Origin: Candidatus Dormiibacter inghamiae
Lineage (GTDB): Bacteria; Chloroflexota; Dormibacteria; Dormibacterales; Dormibacteraceae
DNA length: 64,000 bases
Assembly (NCBI GenBank): GCA_016464825.1
Contig: JAEKNQ010000040.1
Location: 62,001 to 126,000, forward strand
Reading direction: 5' to 3'
Part shown: positions 43,942 to 52,532 of the stretch, one piece after another
How the letters are laid out: each line of letters opens with the position of its first letter
How positions within the stretch are numbered: the first letter of the stretch is position 1
Notes under the pieces: generated by a model
Told to the model about the DNA's origin: nothing
Databases searched by the model: none
The model's input: only the letters and a program-made list of their open reading frames with translations
Program-made: the position numbers and the translations under genes

Positions 43942-43969
43942 CTCCGGTTCTATAATCCCGAGACCGGAG
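43942..43969 (+). promoter_or_regulatory. Perfect -10 element inside an inverted repeat upstream of moxR-like gene
   Basis: TATAAT lies at 43951-43956. Around it CTCCGGTTCT (43942-43951) and AGACCGGAG (43961-43969) form a 9-bp inverted repeat with one bulged T. No good -35 is seen at 16-18 bp. The arrangement resembles an operator over a promoter, 20 bp before the GTG start of the MoxR gene. Confidence 0.45.
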
Positions 43970-43988
43970 AGATGCCGAGCTTTAGCCA

Positions 43989-44993
43989 GTGCGCTCGCTG
44001 CCGACCCGCCACGGTCAGAGTGCGTTGAGAGACGCCGCCGCGTTCGACGACGTCCAGCGAGTCGCCGAAGCGGTCCTGGCAAACGTGAGCCGTGCCATCG
44101 TCGGCAAGGACGACGAGGTCCGCCAGTGTCTCGTCACCTTGCTCTGTCAGGGCCACCTCCTGATCGAGGACGTGCCGGGTGTGGGGAAGACGATGCTGGC
44201 CAAGGCGCTGGCTCGCTCGCTGGACTGCAGCTTCCGCCGCATCCAGTTCACCCCTGACCTGCTGCCCTCCGACGTCACGGGCGTCCGCGCGTTCAATCAG
44301 AAGCAGGATGACTTTGAGTTCCGGCCCGGCCCGGTCTTCGCTCAAGTGCTGCTGGCGGACGAGATCAACCGTGCCACGCCGAAGACCCAAGCAGCCCTGC
44401 TCGAGGCGATGGAGGAGCACACGGTCACCGTTGACGGCGACACTCACCTGCTGCCCCGACCGTTCATGGTCATGGCCACCCAGAATCCCATCGAATACTC
44501 GGGCACCTTCCCCCTGCCTGAGGCCCAGCTGGACCGCTTCTTCATGAAGGTCCGGCTCGGCTATCTGAGCGCCGAGCAGGAGACTCAGCTGCTGGACCAG
44601 GACAAGGTCGAGTCACCCTTCGATGAGCTGCAGCCTGTCATCGCGCCCCACGAGCTGCGCGATGCCCAGCGCCACTGCCGGCAGGTCTACGTCAAGCCGG
44701 CTCTGAAGCAGTACATCGCCCGGCTGGTCCAGAAAACTCGAAGCCATCGCGAAATTGCGCTTGGAGCCAGCACCCGAGGCACGCTGAACCTCTTTCACGG
44801 TGTTCAGGCCAGGGCGGCGGTTCTCGGCCGCTCGTTCGTCCTGCCAGATGATGTGAAGGCGCTGGCTGAGCCCATCCTGGGGCACCGCATCATCCTCAGG
44901 CCCAACGCGGAGATGCAGGGCAGCACGGCGAGTCGCATCCTGAGCCAGCTGCTGGAGCACGAACCAGTGCCCCAGCTGGCCTACGAATCTTGA
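43989..44993 (+). CDS. MoxR-family AAA ATPase
   Basis: This 334-residue protein has Walker A GVGKT (64-68), Walker B LLADEINR (121-128), the MoxR-specific [12 protein letters not shown], the sensor MATQNP and [11 protein letters not shown], and a C-terminal lid. MoxR ATPases act as chaperones that mature or regulate a metal-enzyme or envelope partner, usually encoded beside a DUF58 protein, as here. GTG start at 43989. It heads a cassette with DUF58 and transglutaminase genes. Confidence 0.93.
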   Translation: MRSLPTRHGQSALRDAAAFDDVQRVAEAVLANVSRAIVGKDDEVRQCLVTLLCQGHLLIEDVPGVGKTMLAKALARSLDCSFRRIQFTPDLLPSDVTGVRAFNQKQDDFEFRPGPVFAQVLLADEINRATPKTQAALLEAMEEHTVTVDGDTHLLPRPFMVMATQNPIEYSGTFPLPEAQLDRFFMKVRLGYLSAEQETQLLDQDKVESPFDELQPVIAPHELRDAQRHCRQVYVKPALKQYIARLVQKTRSHREIALGASTRGTLNLFHGVQARAAVLGRSFVLPDDVKALAEPILGHRIILRPNAEMQGSTASRILSQLLEHEPVPQLAYES

Positions 44994-45083
44994 CCGGCCG
45001 GCGCTGATGTCAACGATTTCCCGGCTGCACGACTAGGGTTCGGAAGACTTGTCATCGGTTCCGCTGGCGGGGAGGGGCGGCCG

Positions 45084-46274
45084 ATGACCCGGGCGCTTCT
45101 TGCTGCCGGGATCGGCGTGCTTCTGTTCCTCGCCTACCTCACTGCCATCAGGCCCGCTTTCGCTGTCGCGTACGCCCTAGGCGGCCTGCTCCTCCTGGCT
45201 TGGGCGTGGCCCCGGCTGGTGGCGCGGGGGATCCACCTTCAGCGCTCCCTCGACGCCGGCCGCTCGAGCGTGGGTGAGCCGTTCGAGGAGACGTTCAGCG
45301 TGCGGAAGCAGAGCCGCCTGCCCGCGCCCTGGGTCGAGGTGCAGGACCTGAGCGGGCTGCGCGACTACCAGCCAGGTCGGGTGGTTTCGCTGGGCAAGAG
45401 GCCGGTTCTCTGGACCAGCCAAGGCGTCTATAAGCAGCGCGGCCGAGTGCGTTTCGGCCCGACCCAGGTCGTGGTGAGCGAGCCCTTTGGCTTGTTCCGC
45501 CGCCAAGTTCGGGTCGAGGCGCTCAACGAAGCCCTCGTCTACCCGCGCATCTGGCCGCTGCCCGAGTTGGTGGTGCCGGCCAGCCAGCATGCCGGCATCG
45601 CGCCCCGCACAGGCAACTGGTCCGACTACCCGCCGGAGAGCTCAGGTGTCCGCGACTACGTCGCTGGCGACTCTTTCGGCCGCATCCACTGGCCGCTCAG
45701 CCACAAGCACGGCCAGCTCATGAGCAAGACTTTTGAGCAGCCGCTCACAGCCGACGTCTGGGTGGTGCTGGACCTGGAAGGCAGCGTCCACCATGGCGAA
45801 GGCCTGGAGTCGACGCTTGAGTATGCCGTCAGCCTGGCTGCCTCCCTCTGCGTCCAGGTGCAGGAGAACGGGCGCCAGGTCGGCCTCATCGCCACCGACG
45901 ATCGCGGGACGCTGATCGAGCCCAGCCGCACCGGCCGGAAGGACCGGGCGCTGCTCGATTATTTCGCACTCTGCCGAGCGGACGGGAGTCTGCCGCTAGC
46001 CCGCGCGAACGTCTGGGAGAAGCTGCGCCGGCTCCCCCGACGGGCGGTAGCCGTCATCACACCCAGCGCCGATCCGGCCTGGCTCGGCAGCCTGCAGAGC
46101 GTCAGAGCGCCGGGCACCGCGTTGATAGTCTTCTACCTGGACGCCTGCAGCTTCGGCGCCGCCGGCAGCAACCTGAGCTTTGATCTTGGCGCCGAGACCG
46201 AGCTCTATGTGGTGCGCCGGGGCGACGACTTCTCCCGCCTGGTGAGCACGCGTGATGCAGTCCGCCTGGTCTGA
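45084..46274 (+). CDS. DUF58-domain membrane protein
   Basis: This 396-residue protein has two N-terminal helices (about 2-22 and 25-45), then a region with the DUF58 core GVRDYVAGDSFGRIHWPLSHKH (about 187-208) and a von Willebrand A-like fold (VWVVLDLEGSVHHGEG). A GGGGAGGGG ribosome site precedes the ATG. It partners with MoxR ATPases; the molecular role is unknown. Its end overlaps the transglutaminase start by 23 bp. Confidence 0.9.
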   Translation: MTRALLAAGIGVLLFLAYLTAIRPAFAVAYALGGLLLLAWAWPRLVARGIHLQRSLDAGRSSVGEPFEETFSVRKQSRLPAPWVEVQDLSGLRDYQPGRVVSLGKRPVLWTSQGVYKQRGRVRFGPTQVVVSEPFGLFRRQVRVEALNEALVYPRIWPLPELVVPASQHAGIAPRTGNWSDYPPESSGVRDYVAGDSFGRIHWPLSHKHGQLMSKTFEQPLTADVWVVLDLEGSVHHGEGLESTLEYAVSLAASLCVQVQENGRQVGLIATDDRGTLIEPSRTGRKDRALLDYFALCRADGSLPLARANVWEKLRRLPRRAVAVITPSADPAWLGSLQSVRAPGTALIVFYLDACSFGAAGSNLSFDLGAETELYVVRRGDDFSRLVSTRDAVRLV

Positions 46275-48627
46275 CCGCGTCAGGGGCACCGTCCGGCCGC
46301 CGCGCGGCGTCTGGGTCACGGCCTGCCTGGTCCTCCTGCTGACCTTGGCTCTGGCCAACTCCACGGTGACCGCCAACTGGGTGCCGGATTCGAGCTCTCT
46401 CACGCTGGTGGCGCTGGGCGCAGGCCTGCTCTTCGGGTTGGCCGCGCTGATCCGGCCGCTGCCCGCCGGCGTGGCCCTACTGGTGGGTCTGCTGGCTGCT
46501 CCACTCGTCGCTGTGTGGGCCAGCCACGGCGCCCTGGTCCACGCCCATCCGAGCGACCCGGGCGATTTGCTCGGGCTGGCCCGCGCCTGGTGGCCGCGGG
46601 TGCTGAGCGGGGATGCGGCGCTCGACAACGTCTCCTACCTCTACCTGCTGAACCTGGGCTTCTGGCTGATCGGCGGCTGGCTCGCCTGGTGCTCACTGCG
46701 CTGGCGGCAGCCGCTGCTCGGCGTGGCGCCCGGGGCGGTGGTCTTCGCTGGCAACCTCCTCAACTTCCCCGACCAGCAGAACGGTTATGTCCTCAGCTTT
46801 CTCATCCTGACGCTGAGCCTCCTGCTCTGGTCCACCTACCAGCGCTCGCTGGAGTCGGCGGGACGGCGGCAGGTGCGCCTCAGCGGTGACGCCCGCTGGG
46901 ACTTCTGGGAAAGCGGGGTACTGGTTCTCGTGGGGCTGGTACTGCTCGGTCTGTTCCTGCCTCCGCTCTCCACCACCGATCGCACCATCGACCTCCAGAA
47001 CTCAGCCTTTCGAGGCTGGGCGGACCTGCAGGAACGCTTGAACCACCCGGTTCCTCTAGGAGCGGGTGCAGCCACCGGGAACTCAATAGGATTCACCAGC
47101 GACGTCAGGATGGGTGGACCCATCCAGCGCACGAGCGGAGTCGTCTTCACGTACAAGTTCGACAACGCAAACGGCGGCCCGGCCTACTTCCGCGGCCTCA
47201 ACCTGAGCCGGACCGGCCGCGGCCCCACCGGTCCCGAGTGGAAGTACAACGAGATAGTCCAGCCATCGGTGCCGATCGCCAAGGACACGGCGATCTCCTA
47301 CGCCGAGAGCTACCAGGAGCAAGCCCAGGCCGGCGTGCGGATCCAGATGCTGAAGCCACCTGGCGCGGCCCAGGACGTCATCTTCTATACGGGTCAACTG
47401 CAGAAGCTCGACCGCGCGGCCGTAGCACATTCCAGCCGGGGCTACGGCCAGCCAATTCCCAGCCGCGGCCTCTACACGCTCGACCGCCTCTCTGGCCTCG
47501 ATGGCCAGGGCGGCTCCGGCAGCTACCACGTGAACACCACCTACTCGACGGCTGGCGAGGATCAGCTGCGGGCCGCCGGCACCGACTATCCTGCCTGGCT
47601 GGAGCCCTACCGAGCCTTCTCCAACGCCTACCAGCCCAGCCAGGCAGCCACCCTGCCCACGCAGGGTTACCGGCGGCCAGAGGTGCTGCAGCGCATCGCC
47701 CAGCTGGCCCAGCAGGTGACGGCTGGCAAGACGAACCCGTATGACCAGGCGCAGGCCATAGAGGCCTACCTGCGCAGCACCTACACCTACACCCTGAGTC
47801 CACCATCGCCGGGCCCCGATGACCCGCTGGACTACTTCCTGTTCACCGGCAAGCAGGGTTACTGCGAGTACTTCGCGAGCGCCATGGGCGACATGCTGCG
47901 CTCCCTCGGCCTGCCCACCCGCTTGGTCAACGGCTACGGCCCCGGCACCTATGACGAAAAGCTTGACCGCTTCGTGGTGAAGGAGTCAGACGCGCACACC
48001 TGGGTCGAGGTGTACTTCCCGAGTTACGGCTGGATCCCCTTTGAGCCCACGCCTGACGGCCAGTACTTCCCGATCCAGCGGGCCGGTGCCGGCGCCGGCT
48101 GCGCTCCCGGCTCCATCGCCTGCGATCCCAACGCCGTGGGTGCGGGCAATGGGGGCTTAGGGTCCACGCCGCGGATCGCGCCGGGCCTGCTTGATCCCAA
48201 TCTGAACGGCGTGGCAGGCACTGGTGGCGCGGGCGCCTCACGGCTGCCAGCCGCCTCGCCGCTCCTGCTGCTCCTGCTGGCCCTGTTCCTGGCCTTGGGC
48301 TTACTCTTCCTGTCGCGCTATCTGCGGCCCGGGACCGCGGACGGCGCCTGGTCCAGGACGCGTCGGCTGGCGGCACTGGCAGGCATCCGCGGTTCCCCCG
48401 GTGAAACGCCTCTCGAGTTCGGCCGGCGGCTGGCGCGGGAGATGCCCGAAGCGGCCGGCCCAGCCGGTCGCCTGGCGGATCGTTTCACGCTGGCCGCCTA
48501 TGCCCCGCGGCAGCTGGCCGAAGCCGCCGAGGATGCGGCGTTGGAGGCATGGCTCGAGCTGCGGCCACTTCTCTTGAGGCGGCTCAAGGACAGATTGACG
48601 CGGCGGCGAGTAGCCTACTCGGCATGA
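46252..48627 (+). CDS. TgpA-like membrane transglutaminase
   Basis: This 791-residue protein has about seven N-terminal helices (DUF3488-type, to about 240), an extracytoplasmic transglutaminase-like core and a final helix near 672. In the core, the catalytic Cys538 is in GYCEYFASA and His582 in DAHTWVEVYFPSYGW, with the third residue in PFEPTPDG. A C-terminal cytoplasmic DUF4129-like helical tail follows. GTG 46252 with ATG three bases later. It works with the MoxR/DUF58 proteins, likely in envelope protein or peptidoglycan crosslinking or hydrolysis. Confidence 0.92.
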   Translation: MMQSAWSDRVRGTVRPPRGVWVTACLVLLLTLALANSTVTANWVPDSSSLTLVALGAGLLFGLAALIRPLPAGVALLVGLLAAPLVAVWASHGALVHAHPSDPGDLLGLARAWWPRVLSGDAALDNVSYLYLLNLGFWLIGGWLAWCSLRWRQPLLGVAPGAVVFAGNLLNFPDQQNGYVLSFLILTLSLLLWSTYQRSLESAGRRQVRLSGDARWDFWESGVLVLVGLVLLGLFLPPLSTTDRTIDLQNSAFRGWADLQERLNHPVPLGAGAATGNSIGFTSDVRMGGPIQRTSGVVFTYKFDNANGGPAYFRGLNLSRTGRGPTGPEWKYNEIVQPSVPIAKDTAISYAESYQEQAQAGVRIQMLKPPGAAQDVIFYTGQLQKLDRAAVAHSSRGYGQPIPSRGLYTLDRLSGLDGQGGSGSYHVNTTYSTAGEDQLRAAGTDYPAWLEPYRAFSNAYQPSQAATLPTQGYRRPEVLQRIAQLAQQVTAGKTNPYDQAQAIEAYLRSTYTYTLSPPSPGPDDPLDYFLFTGKQGYCEYFASAMGDMLRSLGLPTRLVNGYGPGTYDEKLDRFVVKESDAHTWVEVYFPSYGWIPFEPTPDGQYFPIQRAGAGAGCAPGSIACDPNAVGAGNGGLGSTPRIAPGLLDPNLNGVAGTGGAGASRLPAASPLLLLLLALFLALGLLFLSRYLRPGTADGAWSRTRRLAALAGIRGSPGETPLEFGRRLAREMPEAAGPAGRLADRFTLAAYAPRQLAEAAEDAALEAWLELRPLLLRRLKDRLTRRRVAYSA

Positions 48628-48821
48628 CGCTTCTCAAGGTGTCAGCCTCGGGCCAGGTGTACGACGCGGAACTGGCGCAGGTGAAGGTGACCCGTGACCA
48701 GGGCGGGGGCTACTACGTCCACGGGCGCGGACACTTCCTCTTCTTCCCGGACCGCGAGCAGGCGGAGCGTAAGCAGCGGGACCTGGAGGCGATGGCGCGC
48801 TCGCGGGAGTTCCACCGCTGA
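48624..48821 (+). CDS. Small hypothetical protein, 65 residues
   Basis: The ATG at 48624 overlaps the transglutaminase stop (ATGA). The protein (MTLLKVSASGQVYDAELAQ, then GGYYVHGRGHFLFFPDREQAE) is soluble and charged at its end (RKQRDLEAMARSREFHR). Coupling on both sides and in-frame conservation of the overlap support a real gene. No family recognised. Its last codons overlap the likely CTG start of the hydratase subunit. Confidence 0.6.
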   Translation: MTLLKVSASGQVYDAELAQVKVTRDQGGGYYVHGRGHFLFFPDREQAERKQRDLEAMARSREFHR

Positions 48822-49198
48822 TCGGCCGGGAGTACCCGCCGGTTGAAATCAGCATCGAGCGGGAGCGTGTCGAGGCATTCGCCCGCGCGGTGGGCGCGGA
48901 TCCGGCGCAGGGAGTCCCGCCGACATTCGCCGCCGTGTACGGGTTGTTCGCCACTGCGCCCCAGCTTTTCCAAGACGCGGAGGCCGCTGTGGACGTGGCC
49001 AATCTCCTCCATGCCGAGCAGGAGTTTGAGTGGACCCGCCATCCGGAGGTGGGCGAAACAGTGGTCGCCCAGGGCCGCATAGTCTCAGACCAGCAGCGGC
49101 GGGGCATGCGCTTGTTGGGCTTCGAAACCTTTGTCAGCAGCGGCGACGAGCCGGTCTGCCGCTCGAAGACACTCTTCATCATCCGGGAGGCGGCATGA
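48818..49198 (+). CDS. MaoC-type dehydratase half subunit (HadA-like), apparent CTG start
   Basis: This 126-residue hot-dog protein matches the N-terminal MaoC/FAS1-like hydratase subunit: IGREYPPVEISIERERVEAFARAVG, then GVPPTFAAVY and FEWTRHPEVGETVVAQGRI. Homologous sequence begins right after CTG 48818. The first ATG/GTG/TTG in frame is 48890, which would delete the first 24 residues including REYPP. An upstream stop (48770) rules out earlier canonical starts. GGGAG at 48805-48809 lies 8 bp before the CTG. It probably pairs with the next protein to hydrate 2-enoyl thioesters. Confidence 0.78.
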   Translation: MIGREYPPVEISIERERVEAFARAVGADPAQGVPPTFAAVYGLFATAPQLFQDAEAAVDVANLLHAEQEFEWTRHPEVGETVVAQGRIVSDQQRRGMRLLGFETFVSSGDEPVCRSKTLFIIREAA

Positions 49199-49539
49199 GG
49201 GAACGCACGGTCACGGTCACCCGGGACCAGATCGCGGCCTACGCGCAGGCGTCAGGCGATCACAACCCGATCCACCTGGATGAGAAGTTCGCCCGTTCGG
49301 TGGGGCTGCCCGGCGTGATCGCGCACGGCATGCTCCAGATGGGTCTGCTGGCCAGCGTGGCAGTGGAGGAGGCAGGCGATCCCCGACGGTTGAGCCGCCT
49401 CTCGTGCCGCTTCGCCGGGATGGTGCGGCCCGGCGACGAGATCACCTACCGCGCCGAAGCAAACGATGGCGGCCTCAAACTGTCGGCGGTCAACCAGAAC
49501 GGCGAAGCCGTCCTCTCCAGGGCGAGCGCCAAGTACTGA
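49195..49539 (+). CDS. MaoC-type hydratase catalytic half subunit (HadB-like)
   Basis: This 114-residue hot-dog protein carries the hydratase-2 catalytic motif GDHNPIHLDEKFA (Asp22, His27) and LPGVIAHGMLQMG. The ATG at 49195 overlaps the upstream stop (ATGA). Together with the preceding non-catalytic half it forms a two-gene R-specific enoyl-CoA/ACP hydratase, as in mycobacterial HadAB. The substrate is probably an acyl-CoA intermediate because acyl-CoA dehydrogenase follows. Confidence 0.9.
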   Translation: MRERTVTVTRDQIAAYAQASGDHNPIHLDEKFARSVGLPGVIAHGMLQMGLLASVAVEEAGDPRRLSRLSCRFAGMVRPGDEITYRAEANDGGLKLSAVNQNGEAVLSRASAKY

Positions 49540-49567
49540 GCGGGGCAGGCGCCCGAAGGAGAATCGC

Positions 49568-50779
49568 ATGCCCCTCGACTTTTCCCTGAGCCCTGAGCAG
49601 GAGGAGATCCGGCAGCTCGCGCACACCTTCGCTGAGAAGGAGATCCGCCCGGTGGCGGCGCATTACGACGAGAGCGAGGAGTTCCCCTACGAGGTGGTCC
49701 GCAAAGCCCACCGCCTGGGGCTGAGTCCGGCCGCCTTTCTGCCCGAGGAGTACGGGGGCCAGGGCCTTGACTTCCTGACTGAGCTGATCCTCAACGAAGA
49801 GCTGCACTGGGGCTGCGCAGGCGTAGGTGTTTGCATCCAAAGCATGGGCCTTGCCATCGCCGGCATTCGTTCCATGGGCAATGAGGAGCAGAAGCGTCGC
49901 TGGTTGCCTCAGTTCACCGATCCCGAGCGGCTGGTGCTGGGCGGCCTGGGTCTTACCGAGCCCGATTCGGGCTCCGATGCGCTGGCGTTGAAAGCAACCG
50001 CCCGGCGCACTGCGGAGCGCGGCGAGCCCGGCTACGTGCTGAGCGGCACCAAACAGTTCTGCACCAACGGCGGCATCGCCGACTACCACGTGATCTTCGC
50101 CAACACCAATCCGGCCGCCGGCCCCGGCGGCATAGCTGCCTTCCTGGTCGAGAAGGACACCTCAGGGCTCGTCATGGGCCGCAAAGAGCAGAAGCTCGGC
50201 GTCCGGGCCAGCCACACCGCGCAGCTCATCTTGGCGGACTGCTTCGTGCCGGAGGACCACCGATTGGGCGGTGAGCCGGAGAGCGATGCCGCGGGACCCG
50301 GGGCGCTGGGGGCGCTGACCACGCTGGAGGCGACCCGACCGGGCGTGGCGGCGGGGGCGCTTGGCATCGCTCGCGCGGCCTACGAGTTCGCGCTTGACTA
50401 TGCGTGCCAGCGACACCAGTTCGGCCGGCCGCTCGTTCAGCACGAGGCGATCGGCTTCAAGCTGGCCGACATGGCGACCAGCATCGACGCCGCCCGGCTG
50501 CTCATCTGGCGCGCCGGCTGGATGGCAGTCAACCGGCGGCCATTCGAGCGGGCGGAGGGCTCCATGGCCAAGCTCTTCGCGGCCGACGTGGCGATGGACG
50601 TGACAATCGATGCGATCCAGGTGCTGGGTGGCTACGGCTACATCAAGGAGTATCCGGTCGAGAAGTGGATGCGCGATGCGAAGATCTACCAGATCTGGGA
50701 GGGCACCGCCGAAATCCAGCGCCTGGTGATCGCCCGCGCCATCAGCGGCCAGCGCGCCACCATCCGGCTCAACGATTGA
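49568..50779 (+). CDS. Acyl-CoA dehydrogenase
   Basis: This 403-residue flavoenzyme of normal family length has GGLGLTEPDSGSDA and GTKQFCTNGG in the FAD/substrate regions, RHQFGRPLVQHEAI, VLGGYGYIKEYPVE and the catalytic base Glu378 in YQIWEGTAEIQR. It oxidises acyl-CoA to 2-enoyl-CoA. Start ATG 49568 with AAGGAG 7 bp upstream. The neighbouring hydratase, SDR and crotonase genes suggest a beta-oxidation-like catabolic unit, though an electron-transfer partner is not in the window. Confidence 0.95.
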   Translation: MPLDFSLSPEQEEIRQLAHTFAEKEIRPVAAHYDESEEFPYEVVRKAHRLGLSPAAFLPEEYGGQGLDFLTELILNEELHWGCAGVGVCIQSMGLAIAGIRSMGNEEQKRRWLPQFTDPERLVLGGLGLTEPDSGSDALALKATARRTAERGEPGYVLSGTKQFCTNGGIADYHVIFANTNPAAGPGGIAAFLVEKDTSGLVMGRKEQKLGVRASHTAQLILADCFVPEDHRLGGEPESDAAGPGALGALTTLEATRPGVAAGALGIARAAYEFALDYACQRHQFGRPLVQHEAIGFKLADMATSIDAARLLIWRAGWMAVNRRPFERAEGSMAKLFAADVAMDVTIDAIQVLGGYGYIKEYPVEKWMRDAKIYQIWEGTAEIQRLVIARAISGQRATIRLND

Positions 50780-50791
50780 GACGGGTCACGG

Positions 50792-51643
50792 ATGGCGGCG
50801 GACATGTTTGATCTCAGCGGTCGGGTCGCCGTAGTCACGGGTGCTTCCCGCGGTTTGGGCCGGGAGGACGCCCTCACCCTGGCCAGGCAGGGGGCCGACG
50901 TGGCCATCACCGACATCCTGCTGGAGGACGATCCGCAGTTGGCCGCCACCGCCGAAGGCGCCAACAGCGTGCTGGCCCAGGTTGCGGCCAGCCAGGGTTG
51001 GGTGCATTCCCACGCCACCGCCGAGGAGATCCGCTCATTGGGCCGGCGCGCGACGGCTGTCAAGATGGACGTGACCAACCGCGAACAGGTTCGAGAGGTG
51101 TTCGCGCAGGTCAAAGAGCTGTTCGGCGGTATCGACATTTTGATCAACAACGCCGCCACGCTCGACCACACAGCGCAGATTCGGCAGCAGGACTACGCGC
51201 TCTGGGACCGGGACATGGCTGTCAACCTCACAGGTGCTTTCAACTGCACCAAGGAGGTTTGGCCCCACCTCGTCGAGCGCGGTTGGGGCCGGATCATCTA
51301 CATGTCCAGCGTGGCTGGAACCATGGGCGGCTTCGGACAGGCCAGCTACGCCGCCACCAAGGCCGGCCTGATCGGGCTGGCGCGGACGGCGGCGCTGGAG
51401 GGCGGCAGGCATGGCATCACCGCCAACGCAGTGGTGCCGGGCATCATCCTCAGCGAGGCGGGCAGCGCCGCGGCCGCCGTGAACCCGCTCTACGAGCGCT
51501 TCCGAAACCGCACTGTGATGAAGCGCTTCGGGGAGCCGTCGGAGGTCGCCGCCGCTATCGCGTTTCTCTGCAGCGAAGAGGCGGGCTACATAACCGGCAC
51601 CGCGCTCGAGATCGCCGGCGGCATCCCGCTCTTCACCGCCTGA
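50792..51643 (+). CDS. Short-chain dehydrogenase/reductase (3-hydroxyacyl type)
   Basis: This 283-residue SDR has TGASRGLGRE for cofactor binding, NNAATLDH, catalytic Ser173, Tyr186 and Lys190 (MSSVAG, SYAATKAG) and a C-terminal SEEAGYITGTALEIAGG. An insertion of about 25 residues (AATAEGANSVLAQVAASQGW) follows the second strand, as in the larger SDRs linked to MaoC hydratases. It likely oxidises the 3-hydroxyacyl-CoA made by the hydratase. ATG 50792 is 12 bp after the acyl-CoA dehydrogenase stop. Confidence 0.92.
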   Translation: MAADMFDLSGRVAVVTGASRGLGREDALTLARQGADVAITDILLEDDPQLAATAEGANSVLAQVAASQGWVHSHATAEEIRSLGRRATAVKMDVTNREQVREVFAQVKELFGGIDILINNAATLDHTAQIRQQDYALWDRDMAVNLTGAFNCTKEVWPHLVERGWGRIIYMSSVAGTMGGFGQASYAATKAGLIGLARTAALEGGRHGITANAVVPGIILSEAGSAAAAVNPLYERFRNRTVMKRFGEPSEVAAAIAFLCSEEAGYITGTALEIAGGIPLFTA

Positions 51644-51644
51644 G

Positions 51645-52445
51645 GTGGCTGACTCTGTCGACGTCCGCTTATCAGGCTCTGTCGCCCGCGTGGTCATGCA
51701 CCGCGGCGGCAACAACGCGATAGCCCCCGATCTGATGCAGGAGCTGGCCGGCGCCTTCACTGCGCTGGGCGCCGATGTCGAGGTCCGCGCGGTGGTGCTG
51801 GAGAGCGCTTACGAGCGTTACTTCAGCGTCGGCGCGGACCTGAGCGAGATGGGCAGCTTGGACCGGGAGGCGCCGGACGCTGAAGAGCAGGTCCTCCGCC
51901 TGCTCGCTCGCTCCGCTGCCGGCTTTGCCGCCATCGCGACCTGTCCCAAGCCTGTCATCGCTCGCTTGAGCGGCCATGCGCTGGGCGGCGGCTGCGAGCT
52001 GGCGCTCTGCTGCGACTACCGGATCATGGTCCAGGACGGCCGCTCCCGGATCGGCCAGACGGAGGCGGCCCTCGGCATCATGCCGGGAGCCGGCGGCAGC
52101 CAGAGGCTGCCGCGCCTGATCGGCCGAGCGCGGGCTCTGCCCCTGCTCTTCGAAGCGAGGAGGCTCTCAGCCGTCGAGGCGGAGGCGATCGGGCTGGTCA
52201 ACCAGGCGGTGCCAACCGAGGAGCTGGAGCAGGCGGTGCGAGAGCTGGCTGAGCGGCTGGCGCGTTCGCCCACGCTCGCCCTGGGGCTCATCAAACAGTC
52301 ACTGAACGAGGGCGAGGACCTGCCCCTGGCAGCGGCACTGGAGCTGGAAGCTCGGAATTTCGCCCGGGCGGCGTTGAGTCAGGACGCCCTCATCGGCATT
52401 GTCTCGTTCTTCCAGAAGCAGGAGCCAGAGTTCACAGGCCGCTGA
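51645..52445 (+). CDS. Enoyl-CoA hydratase/isomerase (crotonase family)
   Basis: This 266-residue protein has an oxyanion region SVGADLSEMG, then LSGHALGGGCELALCCDYRIM and GQTEAALGIMPGAGGSQRLPRLIG, where the Glu of TEAALG is the position of one crotonase acid/base and the GAGG(S) loop is typical. GTG 51645 starts 2 bp after the SDR stop. It ends the acyl-CoA operon. Substrate is unknown. Confidence 0.93.
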   Translation: MADSVDVRLSGSVARVVMHRGGNNAIAPDLMQELAGAFTALGADVEVRAVVLESAYERYFSVGADLSEMGSLDREAPDAEEQVLRLLARSAAGFAAIATCPKPVIARLSGHALGGGCELALCCDYRIMVQDGRSRIGQTEAALGIMPGAGGSQRLPRLIGRARALPLLFEARRLSAVEAEAIGLVNQAVPTEELEQAVRELAERLARSPTLALGLIKQSLNEGEDLPLAAALELEARNFARAALSQDALIGIVSFFQKQEPEFTGR

Positions 52446-52532
52446 GTTCAGCGCTGAGCGAACAGTTCGGCATCGCGTTGCCTTCCGGGCAGGCGTCGTG
52501 CGCAGCGTCGACGCGATGCTAGGCTTCGGCGG

